Assembly (NCBI GenBank): GCA_008694505.1
Contig: VZDJ01007747.1
Span: 5,979,390-6,043,389 of the forward strand
Direction: 5' to 3'
Source: Cyanoderma ruficeps
Lineage: Eukaryota > Chordata > Aves > Passeriformes > Timaliidae
DNA: 64,000 nt
Shown: piece after piece, positions 33,301 to 46,717 of the stretch
How positions within the stretch are numbered: the stretch's first letter is position 1
Layout of the letters: each line of letters begins with the position of its first letter
Notes under the pieces: model-generated
What the model was told of the DNA's origin: nothing
The model's input: the letters and a program-made list of their open reading frames with translations, nothing else
Database searches by the model: none
Made by a program: the position numbers and the translations under genes

Positions 33301-36300
33301 GCAGGAAGGAGGATCTATGCTGCTGAGTTCTTTGGGGTGGGGGGTGGGGCAAAGAAGAAAATAAATACTGCATTCTCTTAGCAGAGTGTAAAGAAGTAGG
33401 GTTAGCCAAATTCTTTTAAAATCTCTTTAGATAAACTGAGTATTTTACTCAGTTTGATCTTTAAATTTGAGTTCTGGTACATCTGAGACTTTTTAGATGT
33501 TGACAGATATCTTTAGCAAACTTGTATATGTAATTTCACACATCGCCAACATCTTGAATAATGGGCAAGCTGATATAAGATGATGCATAATAGACTTTTT
33601 ACAAACCAGATGATCTCCTGCTACAGAGCATCCATTTAAGGTAATAACATATATCTTAAGAGGAGGAAATTTATAATGATTATCCAAATTATAGTAATAT
33701 TTCTGGTACTTTCCAAACAAAATTTTATGGTGATAGGTGAAAAGGAAAAAAAACACTCAAGAGAATAAAAGTCTGAGACAAACTGGCATTCAAAAGGGAG
33801 TAGCTGATCTCCCTTGGATGTTGCAGATGAATGCACTTAGAGAAAAAAAAAGACTGATGGATTACATTTGATCTTTGAAAAGATTTGACAAGCTGAATAT
33901 ACTGGAGCCATATAATATTTGTAATTGCAAAAAAATCGTGTAATTTATAAATGTTTAAGTCTTGAACATGTGATCAAATTGAATAATAATCCAGTGTGAA
34001 CATGCCTTTTTATTGTTTCTGTCTGACACACAGCTGTAAAATTGGCCTAGAAATGCTATTTATCAGACATGATAATATTCTTCTGAAAACTAGCAAATGA
34101 AGCTCATAGTGTAGACAGCAGATTCAGTGTGAAAATGAAACATGTTTCTCCTTCTACAGTTCTATGAAAGTGGAAAAGATGAATGGAAATATGCTTCCAT
34201 AGTGCTAACTTAATTTACATAATTGCCTAGGATAACTATGTTTTTGAATATCTGTGTTCCTCAAAGCTTTTTAAAATGCACAGAAGTTGAAAACAGGAGT
34301 TTAAAATTAGGTATGGTAGTGTTCAGGACACTTAGCTGAAATTTTACATTCTATTGTGCTATAGATGGTATTGCTATCCAGTATGGTATTGATTTTTTAT
34401 TTAACATGAAAATAGTTTTCAAACATTGCTGAAATAGGACTTAGTAGTTACTTATCTTGAGTTCTCAAAATAGTAAGAGCAGTCAGGCTTACTGTGATCA
34501 CTCTTAATATCAGTGCAATTAACTGAAAATTAATCTCAGTGTTTAAATTCAGCCATTGCCGTAAGTATTGGGGTAATGAACTTCATTCAGATGTCAAAAT
34601 TGTGAAGCTTTTAATAAAAGTTCTCCTTTAATGGGTATGTATATCTATGCATTCCAAATGGGAGATAAAATCCAGTATTTAGGTTTGAAGTTGCTACAGA
34701 AGATGAGTATGAATCATAACTCAGTAAATAGGGGCAGTGTGTCTTGAGAGTCTTTGCAGTGGTCAGTACTCAAGTTATGTGATGGAATATTTGGTGTCTC
34801 GCTGATTGAATTTGCAGTCAGTGCAAGTCACTTCTGTGTGTAGCAGCCACATCAGCTTATTCAGCTGCTGGCCTGTATGCCTGGTGTTATGGACTACTAC
34901 AAATTGGATGAATCTGGAGTTTTAAGTCTAGCATGAGCTAGAGTGCTTCCCTTAATGACTTCAAATCTTCTTAGCATTCATCTTTCCAGACAAATTTTCT
35001 CTTAGCTAATGTAATAATGCTGCCTGGTCTTTCTAATTCACAGAGACCTACTGACTCTTGTTCTCCTTGAGCTCTGCAGACATTTTCCATTCAGTGTGAG
35101 GGTGAAGCTTAATCTGTGATTTCTGATTATATGCCTCTTAGCAGTACTGTGGTGATTTGTCACATAAGGCCTGACTCCATAGAAAGGATTATATCCCTTT
35201 ATGCTCCTATCAGATGTTCTGTACATACTTTTCTGGAAACTAAGGAAGTAATGTAAATAAAAAAAAAGATATTGTCAGTCCTAAAAACCTGTAATAAACC
35301 ATTACCTGTTTGCTCACTTTAAGAGTCTGAATGTTCCTTGTGAAGTTACTAAACTAATTTTTCTTGTTTCTTGTACAGCTGCCAGTTAATTTGAACAACC
35401 TGAGGTATTAAGCAAAAGAAATAATAAAAAAATATTTAAATGCAGTGTATTCTATAGTTGGGCACAGCTTGCATTGTCCATGAGACTATGATATGTCCAG
35501 TAATTTATACTTATCTTAAAGTTCTGTTGATTAGATTTACTTTGGATGCAACTTAATTTGTCACTAAATTCAAACATATGGGTTGTAATGATATTGCAAG
35601 GAATTTTCCACACAAGTTGTACTAATGCTTTTTGGTAGTGTATTTGTTGCATTAAAAGCAAATAGTCTAAATGTCTCTCTGATAGTTGAAAAGTTCCATT
35701 AATATGCAATATTCTCTGTCTTTGCTGTACAAATATAATAATGCTTGGGACCAATTCATAAACCAGTTTCCTTTAATCTGTAGGATGCCCTTGGACACCA
35801 TGCATGTGGCTTTCTTCTTGTTTTGCTGTGTTACCAGCAATCTTATATTAAAATATTAATGGTGGGCTTTTTATCTTTTACTAAGGTGTCATAGAGTCCT
35901 TTGAGGGGTCATTGAGTGATTTTAATGCAGGTGTCTACCATCACAAGATAATAGGGATGTTGGTGCCATGGCAAGATGATTTGTGATCATGCAAAGGGGG
36001 CTGCCATCCCTGGTCAAGGTGGCAGGAAGGTGGCAGAAAGATTTATTCACATTGCAGCCTGTCATTACCTGTAGTGTCTTTGGGAAGAGATTGACAAGCA
36101 GGACATTGCGAGCTGTGTGAGTTGTTCTGATGAGTTATTGCAGTTTTCACCCAGGAGATTGTGTATTTCTTCTTTTTTGTAATCTTGTTACTTCTCTACC
36201 CATCTGTAAGTGAGCTGTCTCTTGGTCTTTGAGCTTTTTTCTGCCATTGCTCTGCTTTGAGAGCACGTCGGGAAGTTTCCATGTTAGATGATTCCTTCAT

Positions 36301-38804
36301 TATTCCTATCTGCCAAGAGCGTTGTTCTCATTGCTGTCTATATTATGCTGCTTTTTCTCTCATTATATAAAGTTCCATGTGTTTCCTTCTCTTCATAGTG
36401 TGAGAAAGGTCATAGGTACCCAGGGGTGTGTTATCTCTCTATGACAGTAGAAAATGTCAATGTGAAAAAAAGAATTTCTCTGCATTAATATCCACTGGGG
36501 GAATAAAGCCTGAACTACGAAAACTAGTGACTTGTAATGAAAATCACACTGTTTATGTTCATTTAAACCAAATTCAGCCTTTTGGCACTGAAAACATCTG
36601 CACCTGCAGTTTTTGCATACTATCAATTGCTGCTTGTGTTGTCATTTCAGCCCTTATGGATCTATTTCCATTTATTCTCCAGAAAATATTTTGCTTTTTG
36701 AATTAAAAGTTTCAAGCTCACAGTTTGGGTCTTATATCCTCAGAAGATGTCTGGACAGAAGGCAATAGCATACCTTTTAATACTATTTGTGCTATTTAGT
36801 ACTTTACCTGAGATTTTGTATTCTGAGCATGTTTTGAAAACATTAATCATTTCCAGAACTCTTTTTTTGGAAATTGTATATTATTATTACTATTATGTGG
36901 AGTACAACATTAAAATAGAAGTGGACATTTTCTCACAAGGAAATTGCTAACGCTCTTCAGGTTTGGAAGTCACAGAGCTGGTAGCCAGAAATCCCTTCCA
37001 ATCGATTATTACATCTAGTGAAATGAAGTTTGAATAAAAGTAGTACCTCAGCATTCTGTAGTGGTAGACTTGTGGGAGAAGTTGAGCCTATTGATTTGAT
37101 GGCACTTTGACTTGATAAAGAAGGAGTTGAGATACATCTATAAAGTCATATACACACAATCTGCAAGTGGCTTCACATATATTTCAAGAGACTGGGATAG
37201 AAGCCAATTTTCTTCTGGCAGCCATGTAAGACTGTGCAAAGCTTGAGCTAAGTCATTCATCTTCACATCGTGACCATGTAGGCATATCTGCAAAGAGAAG
37301 GGCTTGTTTACGAGGAATGGATTGTACCCAGAGCAGTGACTAACCCCAGCTAGGATCAAAGGAAGTTCATATGTGACACTGAGAATCACATGTGGCACAG
37401 AGGTAGTGCTCTAGAGAAATTAATCTGCTTGGCAGCTCACTATTGCAAAATTGTTTCTGTGCTTTTTTAGACGGTTGCATATTTTACCACTATTACAGGA
37501 ATCTGCTGTATCATTAATCATATTTGGATTTTTTTCCTGGAGCCTTGGCTGTCGTAAAGTAATGAGAAAACCTGGTAAAGTATGAGCTCATCATCCATTA
37601 CTGTTCAAATATAAATGGTTTTGATAAGATTTGAAAGAAGATGAGCCAAAACCCCCTGTTGTATTCTGCAAACGTTCAGCTTTCAGGTAACTCTGGAAAA
37701 AAACACCCAGGCTTTGCCTATGAATAGAATTGGTCTTTGTCAGCTTTTAAAAGCAGGCATGCAATTTTGTTAAATGTTAGTGACAGGCTCCTACCTAAGT
37801 CAACAAAATCATTTTGTGTATGAACAAATTGTTCAGATTCCTTTTTGTAGAGCAGTGTTTATCTAAAATTTGGATTCCATGAGCCTGGGACTAAATGTCA
37901 GTGAAAAGTAGTCCCACAATAAAACTTTCTTCTTAGAGAGTTGCAAAAGATATATCTGTTAATTGTGGGAAGTTCAATGAATTTTACACGTACAATATTT
38001 TGAGTAGAGACATGTTCTACCTAAAATGCTTAAATGAAATACAAACAATAGTAAGTAATTTTTTTTTCTCATTTCTTGTTTTTATTTAAACAGATTTACA
38101 TTAAAATCTTTGTCTGCCTGCTAAACCTTACATCTCTGGATTTTCATTTAAGGTAAGATCTGACAGATAAACAGACATATTTTCCACATTTTTATTTCAG
38201 AGTAAAACTATAAAAACATGCAAAGATGGGGACTAGAAGTGGGTATAAGTAAAAAAGGAAAAGTAGGAGATTGGAGATAATCACTTTCAAAAATCAAGAG
38301 GATTTCCCTGCAAAATTATTTACCCATTTTCTGTGACAATTTATTGGCAAAAGAAGGGCATAACTATCTGAGAGTTCAGCCAGTCATCAGTGTCTGCTAC
38401 AGTAAGAGTGCTGTTAGCAGATTTTCAAATAAATATTTTCCTGCTTAGTCTTTTCTGGGTTTCCTCTTTTCTTAGTGGGATTCTCAGAGATCCAGACATT
38501 TCACATCTTCCTTCTTTTCTTTTCTTTTGCCTTCCACCTCCCACCTCCCCTCTAGTAAGCTGCAAATTAATAGTATGAACATCTTGCTTTTGCTCCTTCT
38601 TATATTGCCATAGGCACTTTTGGTTTTATCCTTTTGCTTTTAGATCCCATTCTTGATTCTCATTTTCTCTGTCTTGATATAGTAGCATATGGAAAAGTTA
38701 TATGGAAAATATTTTTTCTAAAAATTATACACTTTGTAACAGTAACTTCCAGCATGTAAGGCATAAAAATGTGCCATCAGAGACCAACCCTTCCTTTGCT
38801 GTAC
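30311..38804. other. Long AT-rich noncoding stretch
   Basis: There are 8.5 kb with no recognisable gene, young transposon or RNA gene. A G-rich run (GGGGTGGGGGGTGGGG) is at about 33334-33349. The longest frames (100 codons at 35754-35452 minus, 92 at 36428-36706 plus, 86 at 37398-37138 minus) have no family resemblance. The last has an acceptor-like CTTCTCTTTGCAG inside it but no good donor. It reads as intron or intergenic DNA. Confidence 0.5.
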
Positions 38805-39200
38805 GAGGACAGGTGAGGTCACTTGGTCTGTTCGGCCTGGAGAAGGGGAGACTGAGGGGAGACCTCATTGAGGTCTTCAGCATCCTCGCAAAGAAAAGCA
38901 AAAGAATCTGATCTCTTCTCTGTGGTGACTAGTGGCAGGACCCAAAGGAATGGCCTGAAGCTGTTTCAGGGGAGGTTTAGGTTGGATATTAGGAAAAGGT
39001 TCTTCACCCAAAGGGTGTTTGGGAACTGGAACAGCTTCCCAGGGAAGTGGTCGCAGCACCTGGGTGACCACAGAGTTCAATAAGCATTTGGACAATGCTC
39101 TCAGGCCCATGGTGTCACTCTTGGGGCTGTTCTGTGCAGGGGCAGGAGTTGTACACAGTGATCCTTGTGGGTCCTTTCCAACTCAGCATATTCTGTGCAG
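38805..39200 (+). mobile_element. CR1 LINE 3' end, 5'-truncated
   Basis: Typical CR1 blocks appear in order: GGCCTGGAGAAGGGGAGACTG, AGACCTCATTGAGGTCTTCA, GGAGGTTTAGGTTGGATATT, GGAACAGCTTCCCAGGGAAG, and the end GATCCTTGTGGGTCCTTTCC followed by an ATTCTGTG tail. The terminal sequence differs from that of the copy at 11688-12391 (which ends GGACTCGATGATCTCAGAG), so the two belong to different CR1 subfamilies. The frames at 38702-39213 on both strands are by-products. Confidence 0.93.
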
Positions 39201-42200
39201 CCAGTCACCTTGATTCAAAAATTAGAATTCATAATGGAACTTAAAGCATATCCTTATTCTCTGTTTCTCTAGAGCCTCTATCTCGTGAACAGAAAATAGG
39301 CAAACCTTTAGTATTTGAAACAATATTGGAGGACTTTTTTCTCTATATGCTGTACAAATGAAATACTTGAAAACTCAAATTTGTGTTAATAGTTAAAAAA
39401 CCTCACAGTAAAAAGCCATAAGCTAGGTCTCTTCCAACATTTCAGTTGAAATACTGGTTAAAATAAACTACATTAAAGAAATAAAATGGGGAAATGAAAT
39501 TTTGATCCATGTGGATGTCTTTTTATTTTATGTGCCTCAAATATCCAGTCTCAAAGGCAGTTAAAAAGTCCAAGAGTGTGGCTGATTCCTGACAGTGATA
39601 AAAAGGCTGAGGAAACAGACATTCTGCTGCCACTTGTCAAAAACATGAAGACAATATATTTTGGATAAAAGCCCATGCAAAGGACATGGGTGTAGCAACA
39701 TGACAGGACAAAAACTAACTTGTCCTTCATGAAGAATGTCACCGTTTTTCATTAATACTAATAGAACCCAAAGTCATTCTTTGCGCAATTCCTAGTTAAA
39801 ATATGTATTTTCTGCCTGCTGGTAGCATCATACTGGTTGTGTGTTAGCTCAAACTTCTCTGATTGACTGACATGTTTCATGCTAACTCCTTAGGATTTTA
39901 TTAGCATATTTGAACATGGCTTTGTTCTTTCTGTGATGGAAACTCAAGCAGACTCCATATGGATGATTGTGCCTAAGTGTGATGTGTCTTTTTGTCCTGA
40001 AGTGAAAGAACTGAATAATTAATTTGAAATCAGTGGGAATTATTGTATGCTGAAAAGAAAAAAAATAGAATCCAAGTAAGTTGAATCTTCATTTCTGGGA
40101 TCAATTAAAGAGTTGGATGTTGAATAATGAATTACGGAGACAAGATCTTCATTGCTTTTTATGAAGTTGTGGTTAGTATAGTTTCAGTTTTACTCTGACA
40201 ATTTTGTTGCCTTATTCTGTATGGATTTCAAACAAATCAAAACAAAATGTCTAGACAATATTTTATTTTTAGTTCTGGAATAAGGCACAAGTGAGGCAAG
40301 ATCCCTGCCCAGGGATATGCAACGAAGAAAATTTTTAATAATCAATTGACTTCTTATAAAGTAACAACTGCCATCAAAGTCAGGACAAATGTATGACAGA
40401 ATAAATAATTACATTTTGATTTTAGATATAGCAAATTTCTTATGATTTTGTGGATCTATTTTAATTTTGGAAACAGGAAATCTTAACATGAGTGTTAGTC
40501 CAGAAGTTGACACACCACAGCATTGCCATATTCAGCAAGGAGCAGCTCATTAGATAAGTCACATCTATGTATATTTAACAAATGCTTATATGTCTTACTG
40601 TCCACCAACTGCTGGGTAAGAGAGAAGAGGGAGTAATGAACAGTGCAGAGTTAAAAACTTCCAGAGACAGCATAGTGAAAAAGGGACCACGGCGATAAAG
40701 GAACCAATTCCATTCCTGCTTAGTGAGTCTAATGCTGCCCCTGGAAATGCAGATTTATGACTAAAACATAAGTGAAACAGCCATCGTTGGCTCTGACTAG
40801 GTATAAAGCACTGAACAAATGGAGGATTAAAAACAAAGGCAAATACTCTTTATGTTACAAAATGTCTTTTAAATAAAAAAAGCTGGCAAAAATATACTAG
40901 TATAGAATGGAAACATCAAGAGAAATGTTGTTTTTATAGTGATTTACTGGAAAATTCCTTGAAGAAAAACAATTCCTTTACATAGAACATTTAATGCTAA
41001 TGCCACAAGAATTTTCTTAGCTATGGAGTTTTCATTGAGGTAATTCTCTAAAATGTTTCATTTCAGTTACGTTGTAGACGATCCAAATATGGCAAAGGAG
41101 ATTATTTCAATTTTATTAATAACTTTAAATAATACTCAGAGAGCAGGAAAGATAAATCTCAGGGCTAAGCAAACATTAATGCAGTGAAAGACATTCAAGG
41201 CAGAAAATAGTGTGAGGTAGATGCCAAAGACAAATACTTCATAGGGTGATTATTCTTTAAGCAGATGGTGCATAGAGGACTAGACTGGTTTTTGTGGCAC
41301 AGTAGGTACCGCACAGCACATGTTGCTCTAAGAATAATGAAGACATTTGCCATCCCCAAAATTAAGGGGAAAATGCATCATGCTATAACTAATGAGCTGT
41401 CTGAGTTATTTTTGACTCAGTTTATTAAGAAAAGATTGGAACAAACCACAGCAATAAATCTCTAGGACACATACATCCCAGACTGATTTGCATTGAAGGT
41501 CATGACAAAGTTCAGCAAGAATGCAGATCTGAGCAAAACAACTCTTCATGTGTCGTGGATTGCTGTGTTTCTTTTCTTTTTATGCGCCTCTAAAGAATAA
41601 TGATGATTATTATATCATGATGGATAAGATGTTAGGGACAGTATGTACTTGTGCATTTTTATCTTTCACATGCCCACCTGTAGCTTTCTAGCTAGAGAGG
41701 AAAACATTCAATACCAAACTCCACAAGTTTATAAAAAAACCCCAAAGTAGCTCTTAAGTCATAAAGAATATTTTTTTCTGAGGAGGCATTCATACTGCTT
41801 GATTTTATTCATCCAACCAAAAATGCCTCACACAAAGACTTCTGTGTTATGAATGAGGAAAAAATTTATTTGAAGTTGTAGTTTAGGACCTGGGAGCTCA
41901 TTGTGTATCTGACTCTGGTGTCAGATATGTCATCACCAGAATCAAACTCCATTTCAGTGATCTGATTTCTGTAGCAAAACCAAAGTATTTAAAATACACT
42001 TCAGCTCATCTAGGATCTTAACTTTCTCCATTAATTTCACATGGAGATAAGTATCCCACCTTAGTAAATTATTTAGGTTTTAAGGTTAATCAATTAGACA
42101 GTTAGATACCCTCTGAGCAGTAGTTATCCATATCAAAAATATAGATAATTTAATTTACATGTGATTTTAGATGGCACCATTTTATATATTTTTATAGTTC

Positions 42201-45200
42201 AATCAGGGGATAAATGGCAGTAATGTAGATATATTAAAAAGTAAAATGTGAAATATACCAAGTCTTCAATGAAACTTAGAATGAATTTCTGGGTTTGTTG
42301 TAAGTAAATCTGCTTATTTTTGAACATGCAAGCCCTAAGTTATACTCTGTGGCTAATAATTAGTCTGCTTTTCTCTCTGGAGTTCATCAGTGTGGTCCTC
42401 ATCAGCTTAGAAATGCTGCTCTTGTTGTGTGATAACTACACTGTGTATTCTTTGCTTCTATTTTATTTCTATGCCTGCCAATATGTACCTTTGCATTTCT
42501 GAGATTGTAGTGCTTGGATAACAAGGTTGCAGTAGATGAGAAAAATATTCTTTTTAAGTAAGAGAATAATTTCTTACATATAGGGAGAAACAGTCCTCCA
42601 GAGACACCACTAATCTGATAGCTACTGTATATTTTTACAGAAATATAAATATATTCCTCCATGTGAAGGAATCTCAGGAGTCATGCTCATTATTGCTATC
42701 ACTACCAAAAACTTCTGGAAGAAAACCAAATAATTAAAACATCCATCTGCAATGAAATCTCTAGTCATCTAGTCTCTGCATTAGAGAACACTGAATAAAG
42801 GATGAGGCAAAGTCAATTTAATTCATTTCAAAAATACTCCTATAAAAATGAAATGAGAAAAACATGAAATTGAAGCATAAAGAATAATATTTTTTGAAAC
42901 AGGGAAATGAGGTGGATGCATTCTTTTTAATTCAAAAATATCAAGCTATTAATAAAAAAAATCCCAACTAATGGTGTCCAGCTAAAAAGATAGAAAGGCT
43001 TTTTTTTGTCAGTTGTTATGTTTCTATTCAATTAAAATTAATGCCTTTAGATTTGTCATGGAGAGAAAACCCTAAAGTGGGTTTCATTTAATTCCTTCAA
43101 CAGGTTTTAGTTTAAAAGAAAATTCTTACAACTCTTGTGAGTCTCTCTTTCTGCAGTGTTGAAATATATGACGTGAACAAAGGCAGACAAGGATGCAGTG
43201 TGTCAAATGAGTCTCTTTCCTAAGTGCTCCCGTGCCTCTGCTTTTTTCCCATAGGCTGATTGTACAGTTTGCATATGAAGCATTTCCCTGCCAGTGGTAT
43301 TTTGCTGAAATAAAAATTCCCCAGGAAAAGCAATACTTTTTTGCAGAAAATTTCCATTTGGTTCAAGGTCAGGTCAACTTTAATCTTCCTGTTGCCTGAG
43401 TCACATTGTTCTTTTGTATTTGTTGCAGAGGGCCCAGATGCACCACAGATCATGTGCCCAATTATGTCCTGCCTCCATATTTGGATAAGTGGGTCAGATT
43501 GCTACCATCATCAGAGATTGCTTTCCATGGACAGAAAATGGAACATGAAGATCACACAGGAGGGTGAGGTGCTGGAACTGGACCCCTGATAAACAGAATA
43601 TTTTGCTGTGATAAACAAGCCTTTCCCCTTAGCAGCCTTTTAATACTTTCCTTCCCATATCTACATTTCAGAAGGAAGAGGTGCTGATGATTACTTTTCT
43701 ACTACATATCAGCATGATCTTGCATGTCTTATGTATCACTTTTTTGGGTAGAAATAGCAATGAAGATAGCTGAGGATTGCTAGTACTAGCAAATGTAGGG
43801 TCTCTGGAGCACTGTTGCCACCCTGTCTTCATTGCTATTATCTCCTCCATAGATGGAAGCTTGAATATGTCTGTGTCTTTTGTAGTGATGAACGTGCTGA
43901 ATTTCTCCTTAACCATAATAATCTCATCTGTGTTTGACATATTTTGGTAGCTAGAGTGACTCAGAATTTTCTCTCTTTTTCTTCCTTCCTTCTCTACCAG
44001 TGATGTAAATGATTTTCCAATAGAAAGTAGGAAACCTGGGCTGGTATATGACTTTGCACTGCACTACTGCCTCACTAATAAATTTTCTGGAAACTACAGC
44101 AGCAACTGTAAGGGCTTATAAAACAAGTTGGACCAAAGGTGCTGCTGTACTGAGACAAGTTGGAAGTCTTAAGTAATAAGTAATTTAATTTCCCTTTGTT
44201 TTGCAAATTTTTTTACCATTACTCATGAACTAGTAAGGCTATATTTTTTTTTATCATGTATTTTAAGTCAACTAAAATTTAAAGTGTGTAGAATTAGATA
44301 CATTGAATAGAAGACTTGAAGTCTTACTGACACTGTCATTCGTTCCTCACTGTTCTGTATTTCAGCAGGCAGAAAAGTTGTAGTTGTCAGACTTATTGAA
44401 TAATTTAAGCACCTCACAGAGATGAGGCTGGGTAAAGGTGAATATACTGAAGACACAGTTAAAAAAAAGACCCTAAACACTCTGTTTCGGGAGTGGACAA
44501 ACTGTCTCCAGACAGTTCTTTCTGTGGTCCTTGATGGGGTTGCAGTCTAAGTGAAAAAAAAGTCTTCCATTAACATCCAGGTGTTATTCAATAAATATTC
44601 AAAGTGTCACTGTTTTGTTTTGGGTATAGGCTTGAAGATGGGCTGGTAAATGCAAGGGAAATAGGCAACAAATGAGATTTGTAAGATATTTGTTTACATC
44701 CTTAATTTGACAAAAAACTGATAAAGAGAAAACAAAGAAGAAAAACAAAGAGAACATATGAATGAGGGAAGAATTAGAAAAAGCTTGAGACTGGAGGAGA
44801 GGATTTGGAGGTGAGGATATAAGCTTTCAAATTTTTTATGGGAGAATTTGCTTTTAATTCTTTAAGGGATAAGAAGGAAGAAAGTAAAGCACGTTGTGTA
44901 GACTAGAAAAGTACAACCTTTTAACCACTTTTCTCTTTAAAAATAATAGCTATAGTCATTACAGTGTTATAAAAGGAAGCAGGATAAAGGGATAGTTTGA
45001 GCAGTGAATCAAAGGTGACATGAGGCAGCTAGGAACAGAGAAGTTGTATTGTCAACTGGAACAATAGAAGAACCAAATTAAATGGGTTTGACTCAACTTC
45101 AAAGCAAATCCACTGAAAATCATTTGAAAATCTTTTTTTTTAGTGAATAGTATGTGTGCCTAAAGTATTAGAATTATTCCATTTATTGACTTAATGACTT

Positions 45201-45238
45201 TCTTTAAGGTATTCTATTTTCTTCCTTTTTTTTTTTTT
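39201..45238. other. Long AT-rich noncoding stretch
   Basis: There are 6 kb with no recognised transposon. The only coding hint is the weak exon-like segment at 43429-43563. Other frames (60 to 90 codons) lack splice context and resemblance to known proteins. Confidence 0.5.
43429..43563 (+). CDS. Weak candidate internal exon (phase 1-1), unknown
   Basis: A good pyrimidine tract and acceptor (TTCTTTTGTATTTGTTGCAG) end at 43428, and a donor-like AGG|GTGAGG follows 43563. The 135 bases are open, 45 codons, symmetric phase 1-1, and begin GPDAPQIMCPIMSC. The phase would let it follow the candidate exon at 27559-27732 without breaking the frame. If the donor is not used, the frame stops nine codons later (43587-43589), so it could also be a terminal coding segment. 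No family is recognised. Confidence 0.2.
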
Positions 45239-45279
45239 NNNNNNNNNNNNNNNNNNNNNNNNNNNNNNNNNNNNNNNNN
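45226..45279. other. Assembly gap (41 N) preceded by a T run
   Basis: Thirteen T (45226-45238) run into 41 undetermined bases (45239-45279). The gap size may be nominal, so distances across it should not be trusted. Confidence 0.95.
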
Positions 45280-46199
45280 GGAAAACATGGAGTAAGCTCT
45301 AAGTGGTTGTGCTTTCTGAATCATCTGTATTTAAAATCCAGAATGCTGTCTGTCCTTCAGACCTGATTTGTTTCCAGGGAAAGTCAGAATATCATAACAG
45401 AGTTTCTGCAGTTCTGAGGTTTTACGATCAGTTTTTTCCTGATTTGTGTACGGCTTCTTTTTTTTAATTTTATTTTATTTGTGTAACAGGTAGTATTTAT
45501 AGACTGCAGATTGTCTTATGAATTAGATTAAGGTCCTTCAAGGTTATAGAACTGCCTTAGCAACACAGTTTCTCTCCTGAGCTGTGTTTCAGAGAAAAAA
45601 AGTAATACTGCTGCTGTCATGGCTGCTGAATTCAGTGCTGCCAGCAGCTCTGAAAGCCTTTGTAGCAAACAGCAAGTCAGTAGCAAGTGTAAGACACAAT
45701 ATACATTTTCAAAGCAAGTCCACTAGCAGCAAACTGCGAACACACAGTGTAGGACAGACAAAAGTGTGTTACATCATGAATCACATCAAAATAAATAATT
45801 TTGGAAGTCATCAGTAACAGATGACTGTGATGAAACAGTAAGATAAGGAATGGCAATTTCAAATAATAGCAGGTGCAGTAAATTAAACTGGAAATGAGGG
45901 AATCTTAAAATATTGTAATTGGCTTCAATCTCAGATGCTGGGCTGCACTCTGAATTTTCAGTTTGAAGACAAAATAAAACCTATGAAAAATAGATATGAA
46001 GAACTGTAACGTTTTGCTAGGTGGAGAACAGGAAAGATGGAAACACACTGTGCTTTATAGGAGCTTTTTTCAGCTGTGGTTAAAACTGTAAGTAATTGAT
46101 GACAGGTGACCTAACTCAGCAGGCAGAAGCCCTAACCTAGTTCTGGGAGAATTTTGATAACAATATTTTTTAAACGTACATTGAATTCAGGAATAGATT
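45280..46199. other. AT-rich noncoding DNA
   Basis: Nothing is recognised. The 77-codon plus-strand frame at 45584-45817 has no splice context. Confidence 0.45.
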
Positions 46200-46205
46200 T
46201 TTAAT
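46200..46205 (-). terminator. Possible polyadenylation signal ATTAAA (minus strand)
   Basis: ATTAAA on the minus strand lies 86 bases beyond the stop codon of the candidate terminal exon (stop at 46293-46291). This is a plausible, but by itself weak, 3' end signal for the two-exon model. Confidence 0.2.
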
Positions 46206-46290
46206 AACCAGTTGCACAATATATCACCAGCTGTTATCAATATGGAAATTCACTTAATCCTAACACATTTGGAATAGTTACAGTAATGTT

Positions 46291-46552
46291 TTAGCTGCTG
46301 TAAGAACTCAGTTGGACACAGGGCATTTTCTTCTCCAGCTGTCTCTGTTCCAATACACAAGGCTGCAGTACAGATGGAATTACAGCCAGACCAGGCTTGG
46401 CTGTGCTCTTGCAGAGCTTCTCGGCTACTTTTGCCACAGGGAGAAGCTCTGCAAAAAGCCACGTTGAGGACATGTTGGCACCAGTATCCCAGGGGTGAAG
46501 TGCACCTGCTTGACCAGTGACCCGGATCATTGCTGTGAGACCAGAGACTATC
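46291..46552 (-). CDS. Candidate terminal coding exon of an unknown gene
   Basis: A strong acceptor (GCACCTTCTTTTCAG) ends at 46553 on the minus strand. Its first base completes an ATG codon with the last two bases of the candidate exon at 46885-46718, and the frame then stays open for 86 further codons to TAA at 46293-46291. The peptide begins IVSGLTAMIRVTG and contains a Leu/Ala/Val-rich middle (WLFAELLPVAKVAEKL) and a C-terminus ending QLSSYSS. GC content is higher than in the flanks. A second frame (46462-46250) is also open, so openness alone is weak evidence. A 14-bp inverted repeat lies inside it. No family is recognised. Confidence 0.3.
46409..46454. repeat. 14-bp inverted repeat with 18-base loop
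   Basis: TTGCAGAGCTTCTC (46409-46422) and GAGAAGCTCTGCAA (46441-46454) are perfect reverse complements, and GGC/GCC in the loop could pair further. It would form a stable hairpin in RNA from either strand. It lies within the candidate minus-strand terminal exon. Confidence 0.8.
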
Positions 46553-46717
46553 CTGAAAAGAAGGTGCTTAGATTTCAGGGCTGCACTGGTGTGATATAAC
46601 CTGCATGGTGCTGGGAAAGGGAACCTTCATGCTGTGTATTTCCCCGAAAATTGTTACAGAAGGAAAGCTGTGCCTCTTAGTTGTCTGTGGTAAGAGCTAG
46701 CTTCATATCTGACTTAC

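Noticed and set aside
37138..37398. 86-codon minus-strand frame with a good internal acceptor (CTTCTCTTTGCAG)
   Set aside because: No convincing donor, no recognisable protein and no neighbouring exon with a matching phase.
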